A stretch of DNA of 40,000 nt from Neocallimastix lanati (nom. inval.) (Eukaryota; Neocallimastigomycota; Neocallimastigomycetes; Neocallimastigales; Neocallimastigaceae): assembly GCA_016946835.1 (NCBI GenBank), contig JACVTC010000085.1, positions 295,001-335,000 of the forward strand, written 5' to 3'. Each line of letters opens with the position of its first letter. Position 1 is the stretch's first letter. Under the pieces are notes generated by a model. It did not search any database, was not told the origin of the DNA, and saw only the letters and a program-made list of their open reading frames with translations. Below, piece after piece: positions 12,955 through 23,435 of the stretch. Both the position numbers and the translations under genes were made by a program.

Positions 12955-12996
12955 GTTTCATTTCGGAAAAGTTTCATTTCGTAAAATTTTAATAAA
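12955..12996 (+). repeat. CATTTCG motif array, left arm, continued
   Basis: Two more GTTTCATTTCG units that continue the array interrupted at 6618. The first five bases are the second copy of the target duplication. Confidence 0.75.
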
Positions 12997-13028
12997 TAGA
13001 TAAATAAATAATAAAATAAATAAATAAT

Positions 13029-13312
13029 AAAAAAATAAAAATAAAAAATAAAAAATAAAAAATAAAAAATAAAAAATAAAAAATAAAAAATAAAAAATAA
13101 AAAATAAAAAATAAAAAATAAAAAATAAAAAATAAAAAATAAAAAATAAAAAATAAAAAATAAAAAATAAAAAATAAAAAATAAAAAATAAAAAATAAAA
13201 AATAAAAAATAAAAAATAAAAAATAAAAAATAAAAAATAAAAAATAAAAAATAAAAAATAAAAAATAAAAAATAAAAAATAAAAAATAAAAAATAAAAAA
13301 TAAAAAATAATA
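13029..13312. repeat. (AAAAAAT)n 7-bp satellite
   Basis: A nearly perfect heptamer tract of about 280 bases (roughly 40 copies), the most regular repeat in the window. It lies in the loop between the two inverted CATTTCG arms. Confidence 0.95.
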
Positions 13313-13529
13313 TAAAATATAAAATATAAAGCTTTAATTCTAATGAATATTTATTATTATATAACTCATATATTTATTATATATAAATTTTAAATTTATT
13401 TATTTATTATAGTTTTATTTATTTATTTTTATTTATTTAGTTATTTATTTAAATTATATATATTATTTATTTGTTTTATTATTTATTTGTTTTATTATTA
13501 ATTTATTTATTTATTAACTTTATAAAAAA

Positions 13530-13628
13530 TTTTTGTGAAATGAAATTTTTCCGAAATGAAACTTTTTATGTAAATTTTCCGAAATGAAATTTTTCGAAAT
13601 GCACCTCCCCCGTCGAAATGCACCACAT
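13530..13628 (-). repeat. CATTTCG motif array, inverted right arm
   Basis: Read on the minus strand it begins GTGGTGCATTTCGACGGGG and continues with repeated TTTCATTTCGGAAAA units. It is the inverted partner of 6534-6618 plus 12955-12996. The unusual GACGGGGGAGG segment resembles GAGAGTGGGTAGG at the corresponding place of the left arm. Confidence 0.75.
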
Positions 13629-13635
13629 TCAAATA

Positions 13636-13935
13636 ATAAATAATAAATAATAATGAATAATAAATCATAAATCATAAATCATAAATAATAAATAATAAAT
13701 AATAAATATAATAATAAATCATAAATAATAAATAATAAATATAATAATAAATAATAAATAATAAATAATAAGTAATAAATAATAACAAATAATAAATATA
13801 ATAATAAATAATAAATAACAAATAATAAATAACAAATAATAAATAATAAATAATAAATAATAAGTAATAAATAATAAATATATAATAAATAATAATTAAA
13901 TAATAAATAAATAATAAATAAATAAATAAATATTT
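13636..13935. repeat. AATAATAAAT / AATAAGTAATAA simple repeat
   Basis: About 300 bases of degenerate TAATAAA-type units with larger duplicated blocks containing AATATAATAATAAATAATAA. The open frame on the minus strand (14034-13672, Tyr/Leu/Ile only) is a translation of this repeat and not a gene. Confidence 0.9.
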
Positions 13936-14754
13936 TATTTTTCTAATTAAAAAAAATTGAATAATTAACACTAATTTTTTATTCAGAATAAATATAAATA
14001 TTTCAAATATTAAGCAGTAACAAAATATTTTCATATATACTTTATATCTTCATATTACTGTTATATTAAAAAATTTTATATTATTTATTATGAATAATAA
14101 ATAATTATATATATAGAATATCAATATTTTATATAGTTTTTTAATCAATATCAATATTATATAGTTTTTTTTTATTTTATTAAAATTTTAATAATAAAAT
14201 AAAACTAAAAATTGATAGAAATTAAGATAAAATATAAAAGAGTAATAATAATATTAAAACATTTTTAACATATTTATTTATTTTTTTTATACGTTATTTA
14301 TATTACAATATGTTTCAATACATTTTAAACTTATTTTTTAATGTATTCTAACAATAAATGAACTATTATGGATTATATGTGACTATTTAATAGTATTCTA
14401 AATATTTTAAATTTTATAAATATTGAAAAAAGTTTATAAAGTAAAATTATATATATATATATATATATTTATAAAAATATTATTTTTGTATAAAAAAATG
14501 CTTTATTCAAATTTAATTATAGACAAGAAATTTGAATTATATGTAAATATTCTATTCTTTTTTTTTTTTTTTTTTTTTTTGAATATAATAAAATTAGAAT
14601 TATTTCATAAAATAATACATTTAAAATAATAATAACCTATCTTTATCTATTCATATTAGGGTTCTCTTTTTCAGTTATTCATTTCTTTATATTGAAATTT
14701 TCAAATGAAATAAATATTTATTATTTATAACCATTAAAGTAATCATTAGTTATA

Positions 14755-14792
<38 letters not shown>

Positions 14793-16035
14793 AATATAAA
14801 TATTATATTTTAATTACTACTCTATATGTATAATAATTCAGGTGTTATCATTTAATTAAATTAAAAATATAATAATAAGCTTGACATATTTTATTTTTAG
14901 GGCACTTTTATTATTATTGTAAATATATTTTAATGTTAAATTTTTAATTAACGTTTTATTATTGAGTTTATTTATCTATTATTTATTATTATTATTAAAG
15001 AAATAAAAAGACATTACTAAAATATTATTATATTTTCTTTTTTTTTTTTTTTTTAATTAAAAAATAAAATTTAACAAGTCATTAATATGTTATTTAGTTA
15101 AATGTTAAATATATATTTTTATCAAAAAAAAATAAAAAATATATATTTTTATCAAAAAAAAAAATAAAAAAATAAAAAATAAAAAAAAAAATAAAAAAAT
15201 AAAAATAAAAATTTAATTATATTTTTTTTTTGTTCATTTATTAATTATTTTGTAGTTTTTTGTTTTAAAATTTCAAGAAAATAAATATAAAAAATAAAAA
15301 AAAAAATTACATATTTTAATTTTAATCTAATAACTTTTGATAATATATATATTTATATTTTAATATATATATTTTAATTTTATTAATTTATAAAAAGAAA
15401 TTAAATTAAAATTTCAAAGTTTAAATGATGTGTAACTTTTTTTAATATTAATATTTAAAGTTTTCATTTAGATTAAACAAAATTATAGAAATAAAATAAT
15501 ATATAAAATAAACTTTTTTAATATAATTAATTTTCCATTCATTGAAACATTTATTTATTTATTTTTTTTTTTTTATTAAAATATTTGAAATGAAAACCAC
15601 ATGTAAAATGTGTATATAAAATCAAAAAAATGTTGTCAAAAAAAATTTTTTTTTTTCTTTTTGTTAAAATATTAAAAAAAAAAAATATATATATATATAT
15701 ATATAAATAAAATGAAATTATTATTTCTTTCTATTATTATTCAGTAATAAAAAAAATATCTATAATTTTTTGTATATAGTCTACTTTATATAAAACAATT
15801 ATAGTTTATAATAATAAAACTAAATTGTTGTGGGCTAATATAATTAGATAAAAGTAATAACAATAATAATATATTATGATATTATAATATAAAAATATAT
15901 AATATAAAAAAAAAACCATTAAATAGTTATAAATAAACAAAAAAAATAGTTATTTATTTTTACAAAATTCTAAAATTCAATTAAATACAAAAACAAATTA
16001 TATATATAATTTAATATAATAAAAATAATTTATAA
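13936..16035. other. A+T-rich intergenic DNA upstream of the 7TM gene
   Basis: No gene seen. It contains (AT)n tracts near 14447-14467 and 14751-14775, a duplicated TATATTTTTATCAAAAAAAA block near 15110-15165, and homopolymer runs. Sequence at 14290-14350 (ACGTTATTTATATTACAATA, then TTTCAATAC) resembles 3439-3495, so an interspersed repeat is possible. Confidence 0.5.
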
Positions 16036-17241
16036 ATGGAAAATTTAAATTTAAATAAAAATTCACCAAGTGCTAATACTTGTAATACTAAAGATTATGA
16101 AAATGTGTTTCAAGGAATTAATAGTCAAACTAAAGATACATTTTTCTTTGCATTTATAATCCAATTTTTATTGGTTTTTTTAATGTATATTCATGTGGGA
16201 AAAGGAAAATATTGGAAAGTTTTACTTTATGCTGCGGTGGCTGGATTAATAGGAGCTATTATTGAAAATTTTACTTTAGCTTATATTTGTCAAAAAAGTC
16301 AACATGATAATCATACAAAGGTATTTACTTTCTTTATTGAGGAATTCTTCTGGGTTATTTGTGAATACTCCATTCCATATTTGAATTTAATTAAAATGGA
16401 AGCCCTTTCCACTGAAAAAATGGTTAAAATTATCAAAATAATTATTGTAGTTCTTTTTATTCCTTTTGCAGGAGCAAGACTATATGATGGTTATGACCGT
16501 ATGATGGAAGGTTATTTAAATACTCCATTTTCAAGAAAATGTCATGGTATCGCTTTTGGAATAATGACTATTTCTGATATTATTTGTACTATATTTATTA
16601 TCTATTTTGTTAAAAACAAAAATAAAAATAATTCGTTTGGAAGTAATAACGTAATTAGTTACATTAAAAATTCAAGTTACACGATATTAATTGCTGTTGA
16701 TATTGTCAGTATGATTCTTTCCATATTATATATTATTAGTACATTATTTCCAGAAAATAGTGATCTCGAAAGTTCAACAATCATTTTCCATTGTTTTAAA
16801 TCGGTATTTATATTAATTTTATCAACAGATGCCCTTATCTTTAAATATGAAGTTAATGGTTCAAGCACTAATCAAAGATCTACTAGTGCATCTTCCAAAG
16901 GTAAAGATTATGACTCATACAAAAATAGTAAATCAAGTAATAAACGTACTGGTAATTATTCTAATGATATTGTCATTTCCAATTTTGGAAGTAATGGGAA
17001 TTCAAATGCTCAAATTAATTTCTCTTCATCCAATTATCCTTCTACGGAAGGAGAATATTTTAATAGATCCAATACGTATTCCAACAATAAACCAATTACT
17101 ATTAATTATTTTAATGTGTCACCCTCTTCTTTAGAAGAAGGAAAAGAATTCCAATCTCGGCAATTTGGTTTCCTTTATCAATCTAACGATTGCACTGATT
17201 TACTTTATAAAGGAAATCAAAAGAATGTACCAGAAAATTAG
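16036..17241 (+). CDS. Seven-transmembrane protein with long Ser/Asn-rich cytoplasmic tail, family unknown
   Basis: A 401-residue single-exon frame starting at an ATG in a good fungal context (TTATAAATGGAA). Seven hydrophobic segments are visible at about residues 35-54, 61-84, 96-119, 130-148, 170-192, 213-238 and 247-270. They are preceded by a polar 34-residue N-terminus without signal peptide and followed by a 130-residue tail rich in Ser, Asn and Thr. A conserved-looking acidic and aromatic patch lies in segment 3 (FFIEEFFWVICEYSIPY), and segment 2 holds an Asn-Phe-Thr (IIENFT). Topology and tail resemble G-protein-coupled receptors, but I see no DRY or NPxxY signature and cannot name a ligand. 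Codon use is A/T-ending but less extreme than the flanks, and no frame breaks are seen, so the gene looks live. A receptor-like role is inference only. Confidence 0.9.
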   Translation: MENLNLNKNSPSANTCNTKDYENVFQGINSQTKDTFFFAFIIQFLLVFLMYIHVGKGKYWKVLLYAAVAGLIGAIIENFTLAYICQKSQHDNHTKVFTFFIEEFFWVICEYSIPYLNLIKMEALSTEKMVKIIKIIIVVLFIPFAGARLYDGYDRMMEGYLNTPFSRKCHGIAFGIMTISDIICTIFIIYFVKNKNKNNSFGSNNVISYIKNSSYTILIAVDIVSMILSILYIISTLFPENSDLESSTIIFHCFKSVFILILSTDALIFKYEVNGSSTNQRSTSASSKGKDYDSYKNSKSSNKRTGNYSNDIVISNFGSNGNSNAQINFSSSNYPSTEGEYFNRSNTYSNNKPITINYFNVSPSSLEEGKEFQSRQFGFLYQSNDCTDLLYKGNQKNVPEN

Positions 17242-17320
17242 AATATAATAAAAATAAAAAAAAATAATAGTTTTTCTTGTTTCGATATCTTTTCTAGTTA
17301 TATTTTTTCTCTCTCCTTTT

Positions 17321-17357
17321 TTTTAGAATTCATATTTACTAAATATGAATTCTAAAA
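17321..17357. other. Perfect 17-bp hairpin downstream of the 7TM gene
   Basis: Arms 17321-17337 and 17341-17357 are perfectly complementary (TTTTAGAATTCATATTT and its complement) around a three-base ACT loop, 80 bases after the stop codon. It could lie in the 3' UTR and affect RNA stability or 3'-end formation, or be a small inverted duplication. An AATATAATAAAAAT stretch with a possible AATAAA-like signal lies between it and the stop. Confidence 0.7.
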
Positions 17358-17359
17358 AC

Positions 17360-18225
17360 TTAGAACATATATATATATATAAATAAATTGTAAAAGATTT
17401 GTAAAAATAAGAAAAGTATAAAAGATTTTTCAATTTTTAATTATATAAAGTTTTGAAAATTTTATCTATTTACTAATAAATTTTATATATATATATATAT
17501 ATATATAAATGAACATAAAAATAAATATTATTTTTATTTTTTTTAATATAACATAAATTGTTCTTAATGCTTAATAATTTAGATCTTATCAAAAATTCTT
17601 TTATAAATTATAAAATAAAAAAAAAAAAAATTAATGATTTGTTTTTTTATTTTGCATAATAATTTTAAATGTTAATACAATGTATTATTATAAATAAAAC
17701 AAATATAAATCTATCAGTGTATTTTATAATTTCATGAATGAAAAATATATATCAAAAAAGAATAAATAAATAAATAAATAAATAATAAATAAATAAAGAA
17801 AAAATAAATATATATATATATATATATATAAATATATCTTAATGATTTATAGTTTTTTGTTTTCATACGATTTCTATTAATTATATTGTTTTGAATTATG
17901 AAATGTCTTAACTTATATTCCAAAGTAAGAGAAAATGAAAAGTATATATTATTACGACTAATAAAAATAAAATTAAAATAAAATTAAAATTAATGATTTA
18001 TAGTAAATATATTTATGTGTAAAATAATAACAATTAATTATTAATATTCATGTTTTTTTTTTTTTTTTTAAATATATAAAAATTAACAATAAAATAAACA
18101 TAATAATAATATTATTATGTTTATTATTATTTTTATATTTGAATAATATTTGAATAATATATATTGTATATTAAATTTATTAATTAAAATAACTTTACTC
18201 ATGATGAAATTTATTTCTTTTTTTA

Positions 18226-18264
<39 letters not shown>

Positions 18265-18602
18265 ATAAATTATAATAATAATAGACTTAAAATTTTCCAT
18301 TAATTAAATTGTATCCCAATTTTATTTTTAGTTTTACTGTGGTGACTAAATCTTTATTTATAAATTAATATCCTAAAAAAAAATGTTCCAAAGAGTTTGC
18401 TAAATTATTTAATTTATTGTTACACCAATAATTTTATTTTCTAGGAATATTTGTGGGTACAAATAAATAAGAGGAAATAAATGAATTTGAAAATAAATAA
18501 ATAAATAAAATTTTAATAAATGAAAATTATATATTTATTTTGTACAACCGAATTATTTCTATATATGCTAAATTATAAAATAATTTGGTTAATATATTTG
18601 TT
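17360..18602. other. A+T-rich intergenic DNA
   Basis: No gene recognised. It holds (AT)n tracts near 17487-17507 and 17811-17831, an A-run of over 30 bases at about 18230-18263, and a 15-bp hairpin at 18093-18125 (AATAAACATAATAAT against its complement, loop AAT). Confidence 0.55.
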
Positions 18603-18860
18603 TAAGTATTTATTTATGTATTTGTTTCATTAAATAAGTATTTATTTATGTATTTGTTTTTTTAAATAAGTATTTATTTATGTATTTGTTTTATTAAATA
18701 AGTATTTATGTATGTATTTGTTTTATTAAATAAGTATTTATGTATGTATTTGTTTTATTAAATAAGTATTTATGTATGTATTTGTTTTATTAAATAAGTA
18801 TTTATGTATGTAATTGTTTCATTAAATAAGTATTTATGTATGTAATTGTTTCATTAAATA
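18603..18860. repeat. Minisatellite, 32 bp unit, about eight copies
   Basis: Units of the type TAAGTATTTATGTATGTATT followed by TGTTTTATTAAA repeat head to tail with few substitutions (TTTATTTATG in the first copies, TTTATGTATG later). There are no unique spacers, so it is not a CRISPR. Confidence 0.92.
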
Positions 18861-20336
18861 TTTATGTAATATATATTGATAAAATATTTTAATAAATTTA
18901 TTTAATATTCTTTTTTTTTATATTGTTAGTTTTAAATAATTGAAAATATTTCCACATTATCTTCTTTTATTTTCTGTCGTCCTTTTATCATTTATTTGTT
19001 TTTATTTTTATCTCTAATTTTTCTTTTTTCTTTTTTATTCTTTAACCTTTTCATTCTCTTTTGTATTAATTACTATTTTAGAATTATTATTAGTGGACTT
19101 ATTATATGTTCTATTTTCTTCTTTTGTATCTTAATCTGTGTTTTTAATTTTTTTTTACTTTTTTATCATATATTTTTATCCTTTTGATTTTATTATTATA
19201 TATTTATTATATTATTTTTTTATTTTAATGTATTAATTATACTTTCTTCTATAAATATATATTTTATTATTTTTTTATTTTAATGTATTTATTATATTAT
19301 ACTTTCTTCTATAAATATATATATTTTTTTATTAAGTATAATAATTTTTATTATTTAACTATTACAGAACATTTTTTATTATAAATTATTATTTTATATT
19401 AAAAAAAAAAAAAAAAAAAAAAGAATAAATATATATTTTTAATTAAATATATACATTTTTTTTTAATATAGTAATATAAAATGAAAATAAAAACCTTAAT
19501 TATTAATAAAATAATTTATTGATAATTACATAAAAATAAATTAATAAGTTTTAATTAATAATTTGATTCATTTTCATATGATTTATAAAATTGATACGCG
19601 AAACTTTCATGTGCAATAATTTATAGTTTAGTAAAATTTATTAATAAAATTATAATATTCGTACAATTAAAATAATAATTCTAATTCCTAAAATTTTTAC
19701 AAGAGAGTTCTCTGTTTCTAATACAAATAATCTAATCTATTTATAAGAAATAGGTAATATATTGATTATATATTCTAATATTTAGAACTATATAAATTTA
19801 ATATGAATTAAAGTATAATAATTATTATAATTATAATAGTACAATTGAAATAAAATATAATAAAATAATTATTATCAAAAAAATATAAATTTAATAATTG
19901 TGGTGATATTTTATGACATAAATTTAAAAGCTACCAAGAATTTGACTAAATTCAACTGGACGAAATTTAACTTTTGGCGAAATACAACACTTTAATAAAT
20001 AATAATTAGGTTAGGTATTTCTATTTAACATTAAAAAATAAAATAAAAATAAGAAATAAGAAAACTTTTTTTTTAAACATTGAAAAATAAAATAAAAATA
20101 AATAAACATTTTATTTTTTAATGCTTAAAAAATAAAATAAAAAAATAAAATAAAAATTAAAAAAAAATAAAATAATAAATAAAGAAATAATAAATAATTA
20201 ATAATTAAATAATAATTTAAATAATTATATAATTAATTAAAAAAAGGTTTATTATTATAAATATTAAAAAAAAAAAGTTTCAAAGCATTTAAAAGTATAT
20301 TTATTAAAATATTTTATTGAAAATTATTAATTATCA
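18861..20336. other. A+T-rich DNA with a local duplication
   Basis: No gene recognised. A tandem duplication of about 60 bases covers 19209-19327 (both copies contain TTATTTTAATGTATT and ACTTTCTTCTATAAATATAT). At 19963-19995 the minus strand reads AGTGTTGTATTTCGCC, related to the left end of the MULE relic at 4491 and to the CATTTCG family. A 95-base block near 20035-20130 contains three eroded copies of an AAACATT...AAAAATAAAATAAAAATAA unit. Confidence 0.55.
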
Positions 20337-21023
20337 ACGGAAGACAATATAGAAATTGAAATAAGTAAAACAAATCGAGGAAATGAACAAATTATTATTA
20401 ATAAAAAATACAAATTTAATTTTTCATTTCAAAGGAAAGATAAATCAAAAATTTATAGATGCACTAAATATAAGACTTAAAGTAAATATAAATCTTTAAT
20501 TATTTTAAATGATAAAAAGGAGGTTTTAAAATATGAAAGTTTACATAACCATCTCGAAAAAGAAATTGATGTGTCTATATCAGTAGCAAAACATAAAATT
20601 AAGGAAGAAATTAGGAAAAATTCAATTCCTATGGATATAAAACCTAAACATATATTTAATGCTGTTTCTCAAGAAATGGAACTTATATGTCCCGAATATA
20701 GTACAATTAGATCCCAAATAATAAGAAATATAAATAAATAATTTCCTCCAAACATAAAAAGTTTTGATGATATTCCCATTGAATCAAAATATTATAAAAC
20801 GAAAAGAAATGAAAATTTTATGATATTTAAAAATACCGATCTAATAATCTTTCAATCACCATCCCAAGCATATTTATTTTCGAATTATCATAAAAATATA
20901 TTTGCGGACAGTACATTTTATGAAGCACCGAAATTTAGTTATCAGTTATTTATAACAAGAACTTATGTTGGGGAATTTAATATGTTTTACACTAATATCA
21001 ATATACTTTTCAAAATTAACTAA
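20337..21023 (+). pseudogene. MULE transposase fragment, second copy
   Basis: Closely related to the relic at 4599. The FLYWCH-like N-terminus is better preserved here (KIYRCTKYKT, later SLHNHLEKE), followed by the spacer region (ICPEYSTIRSQII) and the first catalytic Asp block FADSTFYEAPKFSYQLF, where the usual Gly after Asp is Ser. The initiator is ACG where the third copy (33378) has ATG. In-frame TAA codons occur near 20478 and 20740 and a frameshift near 20800. The reading is lost after about 21020 in a T-run, so the second Asp and the C-x2-H motif are absent. Upstream A+T-rich repeats resemble those before the third copy. A dead, 3'-truncated copy. Confidence 0.8.
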
Positions 21024-21292
21024 ATTTTTTTTTTTTTTTTTTAGAAAAATAAATGAAAAAAAAATTAAAATATATGATTCCTATATATATAAAATAATTA
21101 TTATATTTTTTTATTTTATTTTATTTTATTTTATATTTATTTCACCTATATACTTTATTATTTAATATTTTTATATATGTTAAACTTATATATATTTATA
21201 TGGTTTATATATTATCTTAATTTTTAAAAAAATAATATTTAGTTTAATAATAAATTTAAAATTAATCTATATAAAATCTATTTTTTATTTAT

Positions 21293-21742
21293 TTAACCAC
21301 ACCAACACCAACCATATTCAGTAAGACAGTATTTACCAACTATATCATAAACACGAGCATCACGATCAACATAACCTCTCCATGAAAATCCACCTCTTGT
21401 GTTATTTGGTGTGTAATAACATCCATTTTTGGTACTTATATATCTAGTAACCCATTTACATTTATCTGGATTTTTATATTGTATATCTTTAAGATATACT
21501 CCAACAGGGATTTCTCTATAATTAGCTACTGAATTACGGAGGAAATAGTCATAAAATCCACTATTACTATTTTTTATAATATCATAACCTTTACATATAT
21601 ATGTATTTTTGCAATCTCTAGAATTAAGGAAATATAGATGAGATGTATCTGAATATATAGCTGGTCCAACCGATTTTATACCACAAACATAAGTAATGCA
21701 TGCAGTAGCAATTAATAAAGCAGTTAATAATTTTTTAAACAT
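21293..21742 (-). CDS. Small secreted Cys-rich protein of unknown function
   Basis: A 149-residue frame with ATG start in an A-rich context. Residues 1-20 form a clear signal peptide (KK, then the hydrophobic LLTALLIATACITYVC). The mature part has seven cysteines at about 44, 50, 95, 108, 139, 146 and 148 and ends in GWCWCG, many Tyr and Asn residues, and no membrane segment or known catalytic motif. The Cys pattern suggests disulphide bonds in an extracellular protein; with an odd number, one could be free or pair between molecules. I do not recognise a family and do not assign a role. It stands alone between a MULE fragment and the gypsy-like relic, but its frame is intact. Confidence 0.8.
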   Translation of the reverse strand: MFKKLLTALLIATACITYVCGIKSVGPAIYSDTSHLYFLNSRDCKNTYICKGYDIIKNSNSGFYDYFLRNSVANYREIPVGVYLKDIQYKNPDKCKWVTRYISTKNGCYYTPNNTRGGFSWRGYVDRDARVYDIVGKYCLTEYGWCWCG

Positions 21743-22102
21743 TTTAATTTATAAAATTAATACTTTAATATAATATTATAAAAAATACTAATTATAAACC
21801 TATTTATATATTTATTTTTTTTTAATTATTCAATTATGTAATTACGTATGTAATTCTGTTGATAATATAAACAAGGTATTAATAATAATTAATAATATTT
21901 ATAATAAAATAAAAAAAATATAATAATTATTTTATATATGTAGTAATTATATATATAAAAATTTTTTTTAATTTAATTTTCTAAAAAAAATTTTTTTAGT
22001 CATAATAAACGTTTGTCTTAATTATTTTTATTATCATTTAAAAATTTATTTATTCATTTATAATTTATTTATTCATTTATAATTTATTTATTCATTTATA
22101 AT

Positions 22103-22161
<59 letters not shown>

Positions 22162-22195
22162 TTACATTATAATACGCCATGTTTTCCGAAATGCA
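21743..22195. other. Upstream region of the Cys-rich gene, ending in a simple repeat
   Basis: A+T-rich sequence that should hold the promoter of the minus-strand gene; no distinct motif beyond TA-rich tracts. At 22044-22100 there are three 19-bp units (ATTTATTTATTCATTTATA), then (TTTA)n to 22162, then the motif block ATACGCCATGTTTTCCGAAA (22172-22191), which belongs to the CATTTCG family. Confidence 0.6.
22044..22162. repeat. 19-bp tandem repeat followed by (TTTA)n
   Basis: Three copies of a 19-base unit grade into about fifteen TTTA tetramers, directly beside the end of the gypsy-like relic. Confidence 0.9.
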
Positions 22196-23099
22196 CTACA
22201 ACAAAATACAAATTTTTGTAATAAAAATTTTCGAAGTAACACCCTCCCTAATATTATTATTATAATTTAAAGTATTAATTAATTTACCAGAATTAATATA
22301 TTTAACAAAACAACTAATTAATTCGGCTTCCTGATTTTCTAATAAAGGTGTAATAATATCAAAAGAATCATGCGAAGTAAAGCGACATAATGTTTTTTCA
22401 ATAGGATGTATAAATAAATAATTATCAGCAATAGTTTTAAGACCAATTAACAAATCGAAATAATTAGTACTATGATTAATGATACAAAAGTTAGCATAAA
22501 AAGAATAAGTATTAATAAGAACATTTAGACGAATAACTATGGCGTCAGTGACTATATCATCACCTAAAGCTTCGCAAATACGACCATGACAAATACCTAC
22601 AGTTTCGTATTGGCCAGGTAAAGAATTAAAATAATTAACTGAAATAAGATTTAAATTGCTACCGAAATCTATCAGCAATTATTTTCAACATTATCGACAG
22701 AAGCTAGAACAATACCTAAGTCGTCTTCTTTAAAATTATTATTATTTTTAATTTCATCATATTCATAATTATAAATGAAATTATCATCTATATTCATAAT
22801 ACTAGAAATTTTTAATTTTTCTAATTTTAAATTTTTAATTAATTCAGATCGTGCTTTGGGAGAAATATCTAATAACCTGAGCATATGTAAATATTACATT
22901 TAGTATTTGCTAAATATTTAGACAAATTATAAGGTTCAATGGAATATTTATTAGCTAATATTATATGTTTTTCTATCTTTTCATTTTTTTCATTATTATT
23001 AGTATTGCCATCATGGTCACGTGTATCAGGAGGATAATTAGGGTTAAAATCATCAGTAGAAGAATTTAAGTTATTTAACTTTTGATTAGAATTAGAATA
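22196..23099 (-). pseudogene. Ty3/gypsy-like pol fragment with damaged aspartic protease
   Basis: Continuation, beyond the nested copia element, of the frame at 29519-30117. It starts Asn-rich (23099-23030), then has a conserved stretch typical of the segment before the protease (LLDISPKARSELIKNLK, 22880-22820). Then comes a retroviral-type aspartic protease: LLIDFGSNLNLIS at 22678-22640 with Phe where the catalytic D-S/T-G has Ser or Thr, and the flap-distal FDLLIGLKTIA at about 22462-22430. At least two frameshifts (near 22880 and 22678) break it. The frame ends at 22196 after a G-run and TGTTACTTCG, which may be a polypurine tract plus LTR start. No reverse transcriptase, RNase H or integrase follows. 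Confidence 0.7.
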
Positions 23100-23370
23100 T
23101 GTCAAAAAACACAAATTAAGGGACACACAAAAATAAAAATAAGATACAAAAATTATTTTATAGAAATGATAATTTTTTTACTTTAGTAATGCTTTATTAA
23201 AATATTTTAATTCAGAGATTTTTTTTTTTACTATATTAATTTTGTTAAGTTTATATATTTACGTTCTTTTTTTTTTATGCTTTTTATATTGATATAGTAA
23301 ATAAGTAATTGGTCCATATTTATATTAAAATTATATTTAGTATTAGATTAAATTACTCATTATTTTGACA
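23100..23370 (-). repeat. 3' LTR of copia element B
   Basis: A 271-bp copy alignable end to end with 29250-29518. On the minus strand it begins TGTCAAAATAATGAG and ends TTTTTTGACA, the canonical TG...CA. Confidence 0.96.
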
Positions 23371-23385
23371 GTCCCCCAAAAATCT
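23371..23385 (-). other. Polypurine tract of copia element B
   Basis: The minus strand reads AGATTTTTGGGGGAC directly before the 3' LTR, the expected second-strand primer. Confidence 0.8.
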
Positions 23386-23435
23386 AGCTTCAAAAAAAAC
23401 TTATAAAAAAAAATGAAGATAGATTTTGATATAAT

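Noticed and set aside
13672-14034. 120-codon minus-strand frame rich in Tyr, Leu and Ile
   Set aside because: It is a translation of the AATAAT simple repeat and has no independent support.
18603-18860. Regular 32-bp repeats suggesting a CRISPR
   Set aside because: Units are directly adjacent without unique spacers and the genome is eukaryotic.
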